This document shows, one piece after another, positions 53,860 through 62,376 of a stretch of 64,000 nt of DNA. The stretch is taken from the NCBI RefSeq assembly GCF_022763345.1, contig NZ_JALEGS010000025.1, positions 1 through 64,000 of the forward strand, in the 5' to 3' direction. The position numbers were made by a program, and so were the translations under genes. This DNA comes from Phaeodactylibacter sp. (GTDB lineage: Bacteria > Bacteroidota > Bacteroidia > Chitinophagales > Saprospiraceae). Below the pieces are notes generated by a model. That model was not told where the DNA came from. It was given only the letters and a program-made list of their open reading frames with translations, and did no database searches. Numbering within the stretch: the first letter of the stretch is position 1; every line of letters starts with the position of its first letter.

Positions 53860-54549
53860 ATGACTAGCGATCAGTCCCTTTGGTATCTGGAAAATATTGA
53901 CCTGAGCGGCATCTTATGCCCGCGCAAAATTCAGCGGGGAGACCTGGATACCCATGAACAAAAAGTATTTGAGAAAGGCAGCTACATTTATTTGCCTGAT
54001 GAATACGCCGACCGCATGTTTTTCATCACCGAAGGCCGGGTAAAAATCGGCACCTACAGCGATCAGGGCAAGGAGGTCACCAAAGCCATTATCGGCCCAG
54101 GTGAGGTGTTTGGCGAGCTGTCGATGATCGGAGAAAACAGGCGGCATGACTTTGCTTACGCTATGGAGCAGACCCATACCTGCGTCATGACGGTAGGAGA
54201 TCTGGAGGATATGATGCGGGAGCACAGTGCCCTGTCCCTCTTCCTGATGCGCACCATGGGCTCCCGAATGCTGGAAATGGAGAACCGCCTGCAATCGCTC
54301 GTTTTCAAAGATTCCAGAACCCGCATAATTGACTACCTGGTCAGCCTCGTCCACAAAAAAGGGCAGCGCGTAGGCTATGAAATGCTGGTCCGGAAGTTCC
54401 TCACCCATCAGGAAATTGCCAACCTCACCGCTACTTCCCGGCAAACCGTGACCACCGTCCTCAACGAGCTGCGCAATAAAGACATCCTCACCTTCGACCG
54501 CAAACGGTTGCTGGTCCGGGATATGGAAGCCCTTGAAAAGGAAAAATAA
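53860..54549 (+). CDS. Crp/Fnr family transcription regulator
   Basis: The protein is 229 residues. Residues about 30-145 form the cyclic-nucleotide-type beta-barrel (FFITEGRVKIGTYSDQGKEV, GPGEVFGELSMIGENRR), followed by the dimer helix and a helix-turn-helix (LTHQEIANLTATSRQTVTTVLNELR; residues about 182-206). The barrel lacks Fnr-type cysteines in an N-terminal cluster (only one Cys at 20), so an iron-sulfur sensor is unlikely. Ligand unknown. Confidence 0.9.
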   Translation: MTSDQSLWYLENIDLSGILCPRKIQRGDLDTHEQKVFEKGSYIYLPDEYADRMFFITEGRVKIGTYSDQGKEVTKAIIGPGEVFGELSMIGENRRHDFAYAMEQTHTCVMTVGDLEDMMREHSALSLFLMRTMGSRMLEMENRLQSLVFKDSRTRIIDYLVSLVHKKGQRVGYEMLVRKFLTHQEIANLTATSRQTVTTVLNELRNKDILTFDRKRLLVRDMEALEKEK

Positions 54550-54580
54550 TGCGTTTGCCCGTTTTTAGCGGCAACTGTCT

Positions 54581-54588
54581 TACCTTTG
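54581..54588 (+). promoter_or_regulatory. -7 promoter box of ruvX
   Basis: TACCTTTG matches TAnnTTTG and puts the transcript start close to 54595, so the start codon must be downstream of the upstream open frame; TTG 54607 fits. Confidence 0.55.
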
Positions 54589-54606
54589 CGCCCTAAATCA
54601 TTACGT

Positions 54607-55023
54607 TTGGCAAGGATTCTGAGCATCGATTATGGCACTAAGCGCACCGGGCTGGCAGTCACAGACCCATTGCAGATCATCCCAACCGGGCTGGACACGG
54701 TGCCTACTGCTGAGCTGGAAGCCTATCTGCAGGATTACCTGAACAGAGAAGAGGTCGAAATCATCGTAGTTGGCGAGCCCCTTTATCCGGATGGCAATCC
54801 GGCCCAAATCCATCATATGGTGGTGGGATTGGCCCGGAAGCTGCGCAAACTTTTTCCCAAAGTGGAAGTTGTTATGCAGGATGAACGCTTCACCTCCGAG
54901 GAGGCCAAATCTGTGATTCGTCAAAGTGGTGCCCGCCGGAAAAAGCGACAGGACAAAGGCCTTGTGGACAAAGTAAGCGCCGTCCTCATCCTGCGGGATT
55001 ATCTAGAACAAAACCGGTACTAA
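54607..55023 (+). CDS. ruvX: Putative pre-16S rRNA nuclease (YqgF/RuvX)
   Basis: The protein is 138 residues from TTG 54607 (ARILSIDYGTKRTGLAVTD), the usual beginning of the family. RNase H-like catalytic Asp in SIDYGTKR, Glu in IIVVGEPLY, Asp in VVMQDERFTSEEA. It acts in 16S rRNA 5' maturation. The frame is open to 54586 but those codons overlap the promoter. Seven bases separate it from def, so the two form an operon. Confidence 0.9.
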   Translation: MARILSIDYGTKRTGLAVTDPLQIIPTGLDTVPTAELEAYLQDYLNREEVEIIVVGEPLYPDGNPAQIHHMVVGLARKLRKLFPKVEVVMQDERFTSEEAKSVIRQSGARRKKRQDKGLVDKVSAVLILRDYLEQNRY

Positions 55024-55030
55024 TTCAATC

Positions 55031-55585
55031 ATGATACTGCCCATTTACGCATACGGACAACCTGTCCTTAAAAAGGAAGCAGAAGACATACAGCCGGACT
55101 ACCCCGGCCTCGCTGAATTGATCGAGAATATGTGGGAGACCATGTACTTTGCCGAGGGCGTGGGGCTTGCTGCTCCCCAAATTGGCCGTTCTATCCGCAT
55201 TTTTATGGTCGACACCGCACAGGTCGAGCGTAAAGACAGTGAGGAGGAAGGCATTAAGAAAGTCTTCATCAATGCTCATAAAGTAGAAGAAGGGGGCAAT
55301 CCATGGCCCTACGAGGAAGGCTGCCTGAGCATCCCGGATGTACGGGGCGAAGTAGAGCGCCCGGCGCAAATTCGCCTGCGGTATATGGATGAAAACTTCG
55401 AGGAGCACGAGGAAGTGTTCACCGGATTTAATGCCCGGGTCATTCAGCATGAATACGACCATATTGATGGCATCCTTTTCACGGAGCACCTCAAGCCGAT
55501 CAAACGACGCCTTGTCCGCCGAAAGCTGGACAGCATCAAAAAAGGTAAAATCAAGGTGGACTACAAGATGAAGTTCCCGCGGTAA
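55031..55585 (+). CDS. def: Peptide deformylase
   Basis: The protein is 184 residues. All three signature motifs are present: GVGLAAPQIG, EGCLSIP (metal Cys) and QHEYDHIDG (two metal His and catalytic Glu). It removes the formyl group from the initiator Met of new proteins. Length is usual. Confidence 0.96.
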   Translation: MILPIYAYGQPVLKKEAEDIQPDYPGLAELIENMWETMYFAEGVGLAAPQIGRSIRIFMVDTAQVERKDSEEEGIKKVFINAHKVEEGGNPWPYEEGCLSIPDVRGEVERPAQIRLRYMDENFEEHEEVFTGFNARVIQHEYDHIDGILFTEHLKPIKRRLVRRKLDSIKKGKIKVDYKMKFPR

Positions 55586-55625
55586 CATCTTTTGCTTTCA
55601 GAAAATGCTAGCGGCGTTCTTCCGC

Positions 55626-56552
55626 TCAACCCGCGCGATAGTGCGAAGGAGCCATACCAAACTTTTTCTTAAAGGCTTTTGTGAACGATCGCCGGTCAGA
55701 AAAGCCCAGCTCCCTGGCAACGCTGCTGAGACTGTCTCCCTCTCCTACCAGTCGTGTTGCCTTATGGAGGCGCAGTTCCAGTACCTGCTGATAAGGCGTG
55801 ATGCCGAATGCCTGCTTGTAAGTCCGCAGCAAGTGATATTTGGATAGCAAAGCCGCTTTAGCCAGTTCCTCCAGCTGCAGATCGTTACAGTAGTTGTCAT
55901 AAATATACTGCCGGGCGGTGCACAAACGGCGGTACAGTTCTTCCCGTGTAGACCGCCGGGCACAGTCAATGCCCCTCATCTCCTGTTCGGTACGCCAGTG
56001 GGTGCGCAGGAGTGCTGTTGCCACATCAAAAAATACCTGATTGAAATCGAGTTGCTGATGGGCAGCAAGGGCCGGGCGCAGTTGTTCGAGGTAGCGGCCG
56101 AGCTCATTCTCATCCGTCCGGTAAATCTTTTCCAGAAAACGAGGTGCTTTGTTGGACTTCGGTGCTGGGTGGTCCAGCAGATCCTCCGTATTGCGCGACA
56201 AGCCTGAGGCCGCTTCCTGAATCAGGCGTGGGCTCAGGTAAAAGCAAAAGCCCTCCACCGGCGTGGGGTTACGGATAAAACAATCGAAGGTTTGATGGCG
56301 GTTCACCAGGAGGTATTCTCCACGCTGCAGGCTAACCTGACGGTTCCTGAAAAAGTAACGCTCCGTGCCAATATGCCCCAGCTTGATTGACAGGCCGGAA
56401 TCGCCAACAGATTTGTCAAAGTCTCTGAGCCGGGAGTGGATGATAACATCGTCGAAGTTAAGTGGTATTTGCCGCAACTGCTCTGACATGCGGACGAGCG
56501 GCTGCCGGGTAGGCATCCCATTACCTGTTAATAGCGTCATGTTGGACTGCAT
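55626..56552 (-). CDS. AraC-family transcription regulator
   Basis: The protein is 308 residues from ATG 56552 (MQSNMTLLTGNGMPTRQPLV); the frame is open to 56810 but that part looks non-coding and AT-rich, with the palindrome AATATTGGAAATATT at about 56672-56686. The N-terminal two-thirds is a cupin-like region (GEYLLVNRHQTFDCF) and the C-terminus has the two AraC helix-turn-helices (LAKAALLSKYHLLRTYKQAF; SSVARELGFSDRRSFTKAF). Effector unknown. Confidence 0.85.
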   Translation of the reverse strand: MQSNMTLLTGNGMPTRQPLVRMSEQLRQIPLNFDDVIIHSRLRDFDKSVGDSGLSIKLGHIGTERYFFRNRQVSLQRGEYLLVNRHQTFDCFIRNPTPVEGFCFYLSPRLIQEAASGLSRNTEDLLDHPAPKSNKAPRFLEKIYRTDENELGRYLEQLRPALAAHQQLDFNQVFFDVATALLRTHWRTEQEMRGIDCARRSTREELYRRLCTARQYIYDNYCNDLQLEELAKAALLSKYHLLRTYKQAFGITPYQQVLELRLHKATRLVGEGDSLSSVARELGFSDRRSFTKAFKKKFGMAPSHYRAG

Positions 56553-56830
56553 TTTAATGTTTTGCCGGGTAACCAGCATGAAAACCGTAGCGGCGGGCAC
56601 TACGGGCAGTTTGTTGTATAACAGATGATGGGCAACGAAACAGAAGAAGACTGCTTCGGTCAATTGCAGCCTAAATATTGGAAATATTGCTGATTTACGA
56701 GGAATTAATCTATCAACACTGCCTTTTTGCCGACGAAAACAGGGGCAGAGAGACATGTAAACATCAAAGCGCCGCTTCTGTAGCCTAAAAGGCTCCAAAA
56801 GCGACGCCATAAAATGCTACAGACGGATGC

Positions 56831-59638
56831 TTACTGCACCACCACAAACGTAGTCTCTACCCGTTGCCCTGCCGTGATACGCAGCACATAGCTACCAGCC
56901 GGCAACTTAAGATCAAGGGCTTCCCCATGCCAGCCAAAGCTGCGTTGGCCCAGGTTTTCCTGAATTACGGTCTGCCCCTGTAGGTTGACAACTTCCAGCT
57001 GTACTTCCGCTGCCTTTGGCAAGTCATAGCTCACGAGAAGCTCGCCGGCAGTGGGATTGGGCGCAACGCGGAGCTCAAAGCCATTAATTGCCCGTTTATT
57101 CTGAGTGGAAGTAGGCGTTTCCAGCGGTTCTGTGGTGTACAGACGGTATTCTCCGGGCTCAAGTGGCAGCAACTGATTAGGCGTAATCACCTGAAAGGTT
57201 TCCCCAGTGAAATACTCGTACCAGGTACCTGTTTGCGTAAATACCTGAGAAGCACTCTGATTGGTCACCCCAAAGTTGGCTACAGCCACCGCATCCATAC
57301 TTTCGTGCCGCAGTTTGATCACTTTGGCAGAAGGTGCCAAGTTGTATTCAATATCATCCGTGTGGAAGACATCATAGGCTTGCGTCACCAAAATGAGATC
57401 GCTCATTGTTTCGTAAAGATCGCGCCGCCCTTCCTCTTCCAGGAAGTCCCAGCGGATAGGCTTGGGACCGGTCCGGCAATCCTGATTGATGCTGCCGTCT
57501 TCGCAGTAATTGATAGAGAAGTCATAACCCAGCTCCCCAAACTGCCAGAGCATTTTTGGCCCGGGGATGGTGTAGAACATCGTAGCGCCGGCTGCCACCC
57601 GGTCTAGCGCTGTTTCCAGCTCCCTTACGTTGTAGTCGCCCTGTGAACTGCCAAACTCCAGAGCCTCGTACACCAGCCGCTCCTCATCATGGCTTTCCAT
57701 GTAGGACACGATACCCGGTACATCCCAGCCGCGGTGGGTATAGGAAGCGCCGGAAAGATTGGAGCCAAAGCCGAGCACCGCATTTTTGTACTGCGGCTGC
57801 ATGTTATTCCACATCAGCATGCCTTCCCCATAGTTGGCCATTTCCACTTCTTCAGCCCAGTCGCCCAGGTGCTCCATGATGGCGTAGGAGCCCGGTGAGG
57901 CATCCCACATTTCATCCGCATAATCTTTGATGATGACCAGACGGGACGGGTCATAGGCACTCCAGGCACCCACATCGGTGGTTTCTACTTGCGTAAATCC
58001 TTTGGAAAGGTCGAAGCGGAAGCCGTCCACCCGCATTTCCTCCAGCCAGTAGCGTATGGTGCGCTTCACAAACTCCCGGGTGTGCGGGCTTTCGTGGTTG
58101 AAGTCGTAGCCTACGTTGAAAGGGTGCTTGGCAAATTCATTCAGCCATGGGTTGTCAGGCGTTGGGCGGAAGTTATTCCCATCCCAATACAGCTGTGCAA
58201 GGGGGCTTTGGCTAAAGGCATGGTTGTACACCACGTCGATAATGACCGCCAGCCCGCGCTGATGGCAGACATCTACAAAGCGCTTGAACTCATAAATCGG
58301 TCCGTAGTACTTGTCCAGCGCCATGTGGAAGGACGGGTTGTAGCCCCAGCTGATATTGCCCTCAAACTCACTTACGGGCATCAGCTCGATGGCATTGATG
58401 CCAAGGCGCTTGAGGTAGTCAAGGGTGTCGATCAGATCGGTATAGCTGTGGCTTTCGAGGAAATCGCGTACCAACAGCTCATACACCACGAGCCGCTCTT
58501 TGGGCGGGCGCTCGAAATTGTCCACCTGCCAGTCGTACTCCGCCACCTGCGGGTCTACCAGTGACACGATCCCCTGCGCATTATCCGGATAATCGGGCAG
58601 GTTCGGATACACCTCCTCTTCAATAAAGGGGTCGTTGCCGGGGTCCAGCACTACTGTACTGTAAGGATCTGCCACCCGGATGCTGCCATCGACCAGGTAT
58701 TGGAAAGTGTGTGGACCTTCGGGATCCAGCCCCTCAATTTCTATCCACCAGTTACCGGTTGAGGAGGGGGTCATTTGGTATTCCGTCAGCGGGCGGTAAT
58801 CGTTGAAGCTGCCAAGGACGAAGACGTGCTCTTTGTTGGGAGCGAAGAGATTCAGGCGGAGGGTACCGGATTCGAAAGTGATACCAGGCTCCAGGTCAGC
58901 AGGCACAGCCTGAGGCGCAACATCCAGAGGCACGGCGTAGGCAAAATCCAGCACAATGCTCTCTTCCCCATTGTCTACGGTGATTTCGACGAGGTGGGTA
59001 CCTGCTTCACCGGCAATCAGGTCATACTCCAGTAGCGCTGTGGTTTCGGAGACCAGTTCTTCTCCGTTATCGGTAATGGTCATTGTCGTTTCTTCTGAAA
59101 CGGCTACCCTTACCGGTATGGTTTCTCCGGTTTGGGCAATGATGGCATTGCTCGCCGGGCTTTGCAGTACCGCTGTAAAACCTACGCTGCCGTCAAACAG
59201 GTCAAGGTATATGTCACCACCGCCCGTTGCCCGACCCGTCTGATTACCTGTAGCATCGCGGAAGACAAAAGCCATTTGCTCTACCGTCTCACTGCCAGGC
59301 ACGCCGTAGTAGGCATTGACCGAAGGGGAAAAGGTATAACTGTAAAGATTGTCCTCCCCAGGCACCGGTGTCATTCTCCAGTCGTTATTGGCTTGCCCCC
59401 AGGTCGTGGGCACATAGCGCCAGTCGGCTGGGCTTGAGCTGAGATTGGTGATCACGCCCGTGTGCAGGTACACATCGCACCCACAGTTTTCCAGACCTCC
59501 GTTGCCTTCTGAGGCGTTGAAAAAGACGGTGATTTCATCTTCGGGTGTTGGGAATGCTGGTTCGCTGTAAACGACCTGAGCTTGCAGGAGCACAGCATTT
59601 AGGCCAAGCAACAGCAGCGGCAAAATTGATTTAAGCAT
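56831..59638 (-). CDS. T9SS-secreted alpha-amylase family glycosidase (GH13)
   Basis: The protein is 935 residues from ATG 59638 with a signal peptide (SILPLLLLGLNAVLLQAQ). N-terminal CBM/early-set domains (about 30-400, FVLGSFNDYRPLTEY, FQYLVDG), then a GH13 barrel with region I DVVYNHAF, region II nucleophile in GFRFDLSKGF, region III acid in IMEHLGDW and region IV Asp in MESHDEERL. It ends in a T9SS type A sorting domain (VAPNPTAGELLVSYDLP ... TTFVVVQ). It degrades starch or glycogen-like glucans outside the cell. Confidence 0.93.
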   Translation of the reverse strand: MLKSILPLLLLGLNAVLLQAQVVYSEPAFPTPEDEITVFFNASEGNGGLENCGCDVYLHTGVITNLSSSPADWRYVPTTWGQANNDWRMTPVPGEDNLYSYTFSPSVNAYYGVPGSETVEQMAFVFRDATGNQTGRATGGGDIYLDLFDGSVGFTAVLQSPASNAIIAQTGETIPVRVAVSEETTMTITDNGEELVSETTALLEYDLIAGEAGTHLVEITVDNGEESIVLDFAYAVPLDVAPQAVPADLEPGITFESGTLRLNLFAPNKEHVFVLGSFNDYRPLTEYQMTPSSTGNWWIEIEGLDPEGPHTFQYLVDGSIRVADPYSTVVLDPGNDPFIEEEVYPNLPDYPDNAQGIVSLVDPQVAEYDWQVDNFERPPKERLVVYELLVRDFLESHSYTDLIDTLDYLKRLGINAIELMPVSEFEGNISWGYNPSFHMALDKYYGPIYEFKRFVDVCHQRGLAVIIDVVYNHAFSQSPLAQLYWDGNNFRPTPDNPWLNEFAKHPFNVGYDFNHESPHTREFVKRTIRYWLEEMRVDGFRFDLSKGFTQVETTDVGAWSAYDPSRLVIIKDYADEMWDASPGSYAIMEHLGDWAEEVEMANYGEGMLMWNNMQPQYKNAVLGFGSNLSGASYTHRGWDVPGIVSYMESHDEERLVYEALEFGSSQGDYNVRELETALDRVAAGATMFYTIPGPKMLWQFGELGYDFSINYCEDGSINQDCRTGPKPIRWDFLEEEGRRDLYETMSDLILVTQAYDVFHTDDIEYNLAPSAKVIKLRHESMDAVAVANFGVTNQSASQVFTQTGTWYEYFTGETFQVITPNQLLPLEPGEYRLYTTEPLETPTSTQNKRAINGFELRVAPNPTAGELLVSYDLPKAAEVQLEVVNLQGQTVIQENLGQRSFGWHGEALDLKLPAGSYVLRITAGQRVETTFVVVQ

Positions 59639-59679
59639 GCTAATGAATTTTCTTTGTATAGTTATGATAGCAAGACTAT

Positions 59680-59687
59680 CAAATTTA
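59680..59687 (-). promoter_or_regulatory. -7 promoter box of the amylase gene
   Basis: TAAATTTG on the minus strand matches TAnnTTTG, 42 bases before the start; a small palindrome GATAG / CTATC (59667-59681) overlaps it. Confidence 0.45.
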
Positions 59688-59749
59688 CGCAAATTTCGGG
59701 AGGCCTGCGACATCAAATTGACTGAACGCAGACAAAACCACCTGTCATC

Positions 59750-60733
59750 CTACATCGGCATACCCAGATGTAGGATACGCCCCCCGGTCTGATTGATCGG
59801 GCTCACGCTTTTTCCGATCACCACTCCATCGTGCGGCGCGGTGTAGCGCTTGATAAAGTCCCCGAAGATATTGCGCAAAGTGGCGACTTCCTGCCCGGCT
59901 TTAACGCGCTCCGTCAGGCCCGGCTGCACCGTGAGAATCCCCCCTGTATCCGTGTACAGCCAGCTGGAATCTTTGCACAGAATTGCAGGCGCTTCCGGCT
60001 CTTCCACCGTATCCCCCGTCATGCCCAGGTGCGCCAGCACATTGTGGATGCCGGTCAGCCCGGAGCGGATGTGCCCTTTCTGAAAAGTATTGGGATTGCC
60101 AACTTCCAGGGTGATGGCGTGTATGCCCAGCTCATCGGCTGCCCCGCGCAGCGTGCCATCGGAGGGCGGGTTGTGGACAATGATCTGCGCGTTTTGCAGC
60201 AGTGCCATTCGGCGGGTGGTTTCGCTACTCATATCTGCCCGGATGTAGTAGGAATTGACTCTTCCAAAGCTTGCGGTGTGCAGATCGATGAGGTAATCAA
60301 ATTTGGCAACAATCCAGTTGACGATGCGGTAGGCGTAGACCTGACTCACGTTGCCGTCTTCCCGGCCCGGCATAATGTGGTTGAGGTCGGTACCATCAAT
60401 AAAGCGCCGTTTTTTGCGCAGCAAGCTCGGAAGGTTGACCACAGGTACGCCTACTATGGTGCCTTTAATTTCCCGGGCATCAATTTCGCGGAAGAGGCGC
60501 TGAATCACCGGAATCCCGTTGAGCTCATTGCCATGCACTGCAGCGGTCAGCCCAACCACCGGGCCCTCTTCCGCGCCCCTTGCCACAATAACCGGGATAA
60601 ATACAGGCATGCCCATACCATCAGTTACGAGGTGGAGCCAAAAACGCTGTAAAGTGCCCTTAGGCACAGCTTCTAAATCGAGTTCCCGGATGACAGGGGC
60701 GTCATCGGGCAGTGCAGAGTAGGTGGATTCCAT
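59750..60733 (-). CDS. Succinylglutamate desuccinylase/aspartoacylase family protein
   Basis: The protein is 327 residues. Zinc-site motifs AAVHGNELNG (His, Glu), DLHTASFGRVN (His) and the carboxypeptidase-A-like Arg in RKKRRFIDGTDLNH are visible. The C-terminal part (GGILTVQPGLTERVKAGQEV) is a small beta-barrel typical of the AstE-like subgroup. It hydrolyses an N-acyl amino acid or similar amide; the substrate cannot be told. Confidence 0.88.
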   Translation of the reverse strand: MESTYSALPDDAPVIRELDLEAVPKGTLQRFWLHLVTDGMGMPVFIPVIVARGAEEGPVVGLTAAVHGNELNGIPVIQRLFREIDAREIKGTIVGVPVVNLPSLLRKKRRFIDGTDLNHIMPGREDGNVSQVYAYRIVNWIVAKFDYLIDLHTASFGRVNSYYIRADMSSETTRRMALLQNAQIIVHNPPSDGTLRGAADELGIHAITLEVGNPNTFQKGHIRSGLTGIHNVLAHLGMTGDTVEEPEAPAILCKDSSWLYTDTGGILTVQPGLTERVKAGQEVATLRNIFGDFIKRYTAPHDGVVIGKSVSPINQTGGRILHLGMPM

Positions 60734-60755
60734 ATACTTTTGTTTGCTGAGCGGA

Positions 60756-60763
60756 CAAAGGTA
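60756..60763 (-). promoter_or_regulatory. -7 promoter box of the AstE-like gene
   Basis: TACCTTTG on the minus strand, 22 bases before the start codon. Confidence 0.55.
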
Positions 60764-60773
60764 AGCCCTTCAC

Positions 60774-60815
60774 CATAAAAAATACGCCCCGCAACTGTTC
60801 TTTGTTTACGGGGCG
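60774..60815 (-). terminator. Terminator of the SET/hydroxylase operon
   Basis: Stem CGCCCCG / CGGGGCG, followed on the minus strand by TATTTTTTAT. It ends the operon read from 62308. Confidence 0.8.
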
Positions 60816-60857
60816 AATGGGAAGTTCAAAATACGAAAATCAAAGAAAACACATGGG

Positions 60858-61493
60858 TCAGGTCAGGTGCAATTGCATACCATTGTCTCCGGGCGTATAG
60901 GTTTCAAGAGATTGCGCCTTGAGCTGATAGACCGAGCGGTAAACCTCCGGATTATTCAGGAAGGCATTGACTCCGATTTTGGTGCCATCATCAAGCAGGG
61001 CGGCAAGGGGTTGCTCTACCTGCCAGATTTGGGGCAGGGCATCCCGCAATTTCAGGTCCCAGGCCTTGTAGTATTGCTCAAAATCTTCGGGCCGGAGCTG
61101 TTTGCGGCAACAATCATGAGCGCACTGCAGGTCCATTGGCTGTGTTAGGTTGAAAAGGCCGTACTCGTCGGTAATTTCCTCACCGGGCTGAATGTCACGG
61201 ATGGCAATTTCAAAGCCATAGCCGGTGCTCATAGTGTTGCAGTTGCAGCAGTGGTTGACATACTTGGCGAAGTCCCAGCTGACGATGCGGTACCCGCGCT
61301 CGTCAATGTAGGAATACTTCTCAATAGCGGCTTGCATTTCGGGATTATGATTCCGGTAGGTGTCCGGGCTGATCTCCATTTCCAGACTGTCTTTGACATA
61401 GGTAATGGTGCCTTTGGGCAGGAACCGTGTGGCAAACACACCGTAGCCTTTATGGTCGTCGATGTATTGCAGCTGAGTGTGCGGATGGATCAT
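60858..61493 (-). CDS. SET-domain protein (putative lysine methyltransferase)
   Basis: The protein is 211 residues. SET motifs: KGYGVFATRFLPKGTI (15-30), YVNHCCNCNT (78-87, the NHxC pseudoknot) and GEEITDEYG (104-112, with the catalytic Tyr). A Cys cluster follows (CAHDCC, 124-129), like a post-SET zinc site. No signal peptide, so it acts inside the cell. It starts 3 bases after the hydroxylase-like gene ends and the transcript ends at the terminator 60774-60815. SET proteins methylate lysines in proteins; the likely substrate is discussed under the 52-residue peptide. Confidence 0.85.
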   Translation of the reverse strand: MIHPHTQLQYIDDHKGYGVFATRFLPKGTITYVKDSLEMEISPDTYRNHNPEMQAAIEKYSYIDERGYRIVSWDFAKYVNHCCNCNTMSTGYGFEIAIRDIQPGEEITDEYGLFNLTQPMDLQCAHDCCRKQLRPEDFEQYYKAWDLKLRDALPQIWQVEQPLAALLDDGTKIGVNAFLNNPEVYRSVYQLKAQSLETYTPGDNGMQLHLT

Positions 61494-61496
61494 TGT

Positions 61497-62141
61497 CTAG
61501 AATAATTGGGTTTCGTCCTTGAGCCACCCCGTGATGCTGCACCGTTCGCGGTGGGCAACTTCGACTTCGTGCTCAATGGCATGGCTTTCAAACAGCATCA
61601 GGCGTCCGGCTTCCGGTAGTACCGTAACCGTCTCTTCGGTGCCGTCTTCTTTGGGTAGGTAAAGTTTCAATGCGCCGCCATCGTCTGCCGCCCACTCAGG
61701 GTTGAGGTAACAAATGGCAGATAGCTTGCGCGACTGCGTGCGGTGGAAAACATCGAGATGGCGTTGGTAAAAACCACCCGGCTGATAAACAGCAAAGTGC
61801 ATCTCCATGTCCCTAATCCCCAGGTAGCAGGTACGGTTGAGGTAGCGTATGAGGTCTTGCAGGCGTTCAAAGTAAGGTACACAGGAAGCAGGAGGAGCGT
61901 TGTGGTCTATCCAACGGATTTCGTCCCGGCGAATTTTCTGGTTGCGCTGAAAATCCGCCCCCTGCCCGATACCCGCAGGATTAAAGGCGCCCTCTGCTTC
62001 CTCAGCATGGATAGTCTTTAGGATTTGGTTGACTTCCATGGTGCTGAGAAAGCCATCGATAATGCTGTAGCCCTGCTCCGCAATCTCAACAGCGGCTTGT
62101 TCGTATATAGCTTCCTGCAGAAGCGCGATGGTTTTGGTCAT
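61497..62141 (-). CDS. 2-oxoglutarate/Fe(II) oxygenase, prolyl-4-hydroxylase-like
   Basis: The protein is 214 residues. The iron triad is H128, D130 (QRHLDVF) and H191 (IEHEVEVAH), and R200 (RERCSITGW) is at the right place for binding 2-oxoglutarate, nine residues after the distal His as in the EGLN/PHD group. It likely hydroxylates a proline in a protein or peptide, using O2 and 2-oxoglutarate. It lies between a 52-residue peptide gene (8 bases upstream) and the SET gene (3 bases downstream). Confidence 0.85.
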   Translation of the reverse strand: MTKTIALLQEAIYEQAAVEIAEQGYSIIDGFLSTMEVNQILKTIHAEEAEGAFNPAGIGQGADFQRNQKIRRDEIRWIDHNAPPASCVPYFERLQDLIRYLNRTCYLGIRDMEMHFAVYQPGGFYQRHLDVFHRTQSRKLSAICYLNPEWAADDGGALKLYLPKEDGTEETVTVLPEAGRLMLFESHAIEHEVEVAHRERCSITGWLKDETQLF

Positions 62142-62149
62142 GGTATTTG

Positions 62150-62308
62150 CTATTGCAGATTGGCTTCCTCACTCAGCCAATACTGCGGGTGGTTATATTT
62201 TGGTGGCTTAGTGGTCTTCAAAGCCTTTTTGGGCCGGGGTGCATCCTCCTGCTCAGTGCTCCGCTTTTTGAGGCGTGCTTTGTCTGTGGATTTACCTTTC
62301 CTGCTCAT
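62150..62308 (-). CDS. 52-residue Lys/Pro-rich basic protein, possible substrate of the operon
   Basis: ATG 62308 to TAG 62150. The first half is basic (MSRKGKSTDKARLKKRST), the middle has Pro/Lys motifs (EDAPRPKKALKTTKPPKY) and the end is NHPQYWLSEEANLQ. 13 Lys, 4 Arg and 6 Pro in 52 residues. No signal peptide. It is the first gene before a prolyl-hydroxylase-like and a SET methyltransferase-like gene. A substrate role is inferred from this order and from the many Lys and Pro residues. A nucleic-acid-binding or ribosome-associated peptide is the alternative. Confidence 0.6.
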   Translation of the reverse strand: MSRKGKSTDKARLKKRSTEQEDAPRPKKALKTTKPPKYNHPQYWLSEEANLQ

Positions 62309-62336
62309 TTTTTTCAGGCAAAAAAGCGCGCAGATT

Positions 62337-62368
62337 CTGAATAAAAACTGAATTTTACTGCCCTGAAT
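62337..62368 (+). promoter_or_regulatory. CTGAAT direct repeats in the divergent promoter region
   Basis: CTGAAT at 62337-62342, 62348-62353 and 62363-62368, the first two exactly 11 bases apart. This is the spacing of OmpR-type regulator sites, and an OmpR-type gene starts at 62377. It may control that gene and the divergent peptide/hydroxylase/SET operon. Confidence 0.45.
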
Positions 62369-62376
62369 AAAAAAAT

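Noticed and set aside
59831..60652. Plus-strand frame of 273 codons opposite the AstE-like gene
   Set aside because: The minus-strand gene has zinc-site motifs and a promoter; the plus-strand frame has neither.
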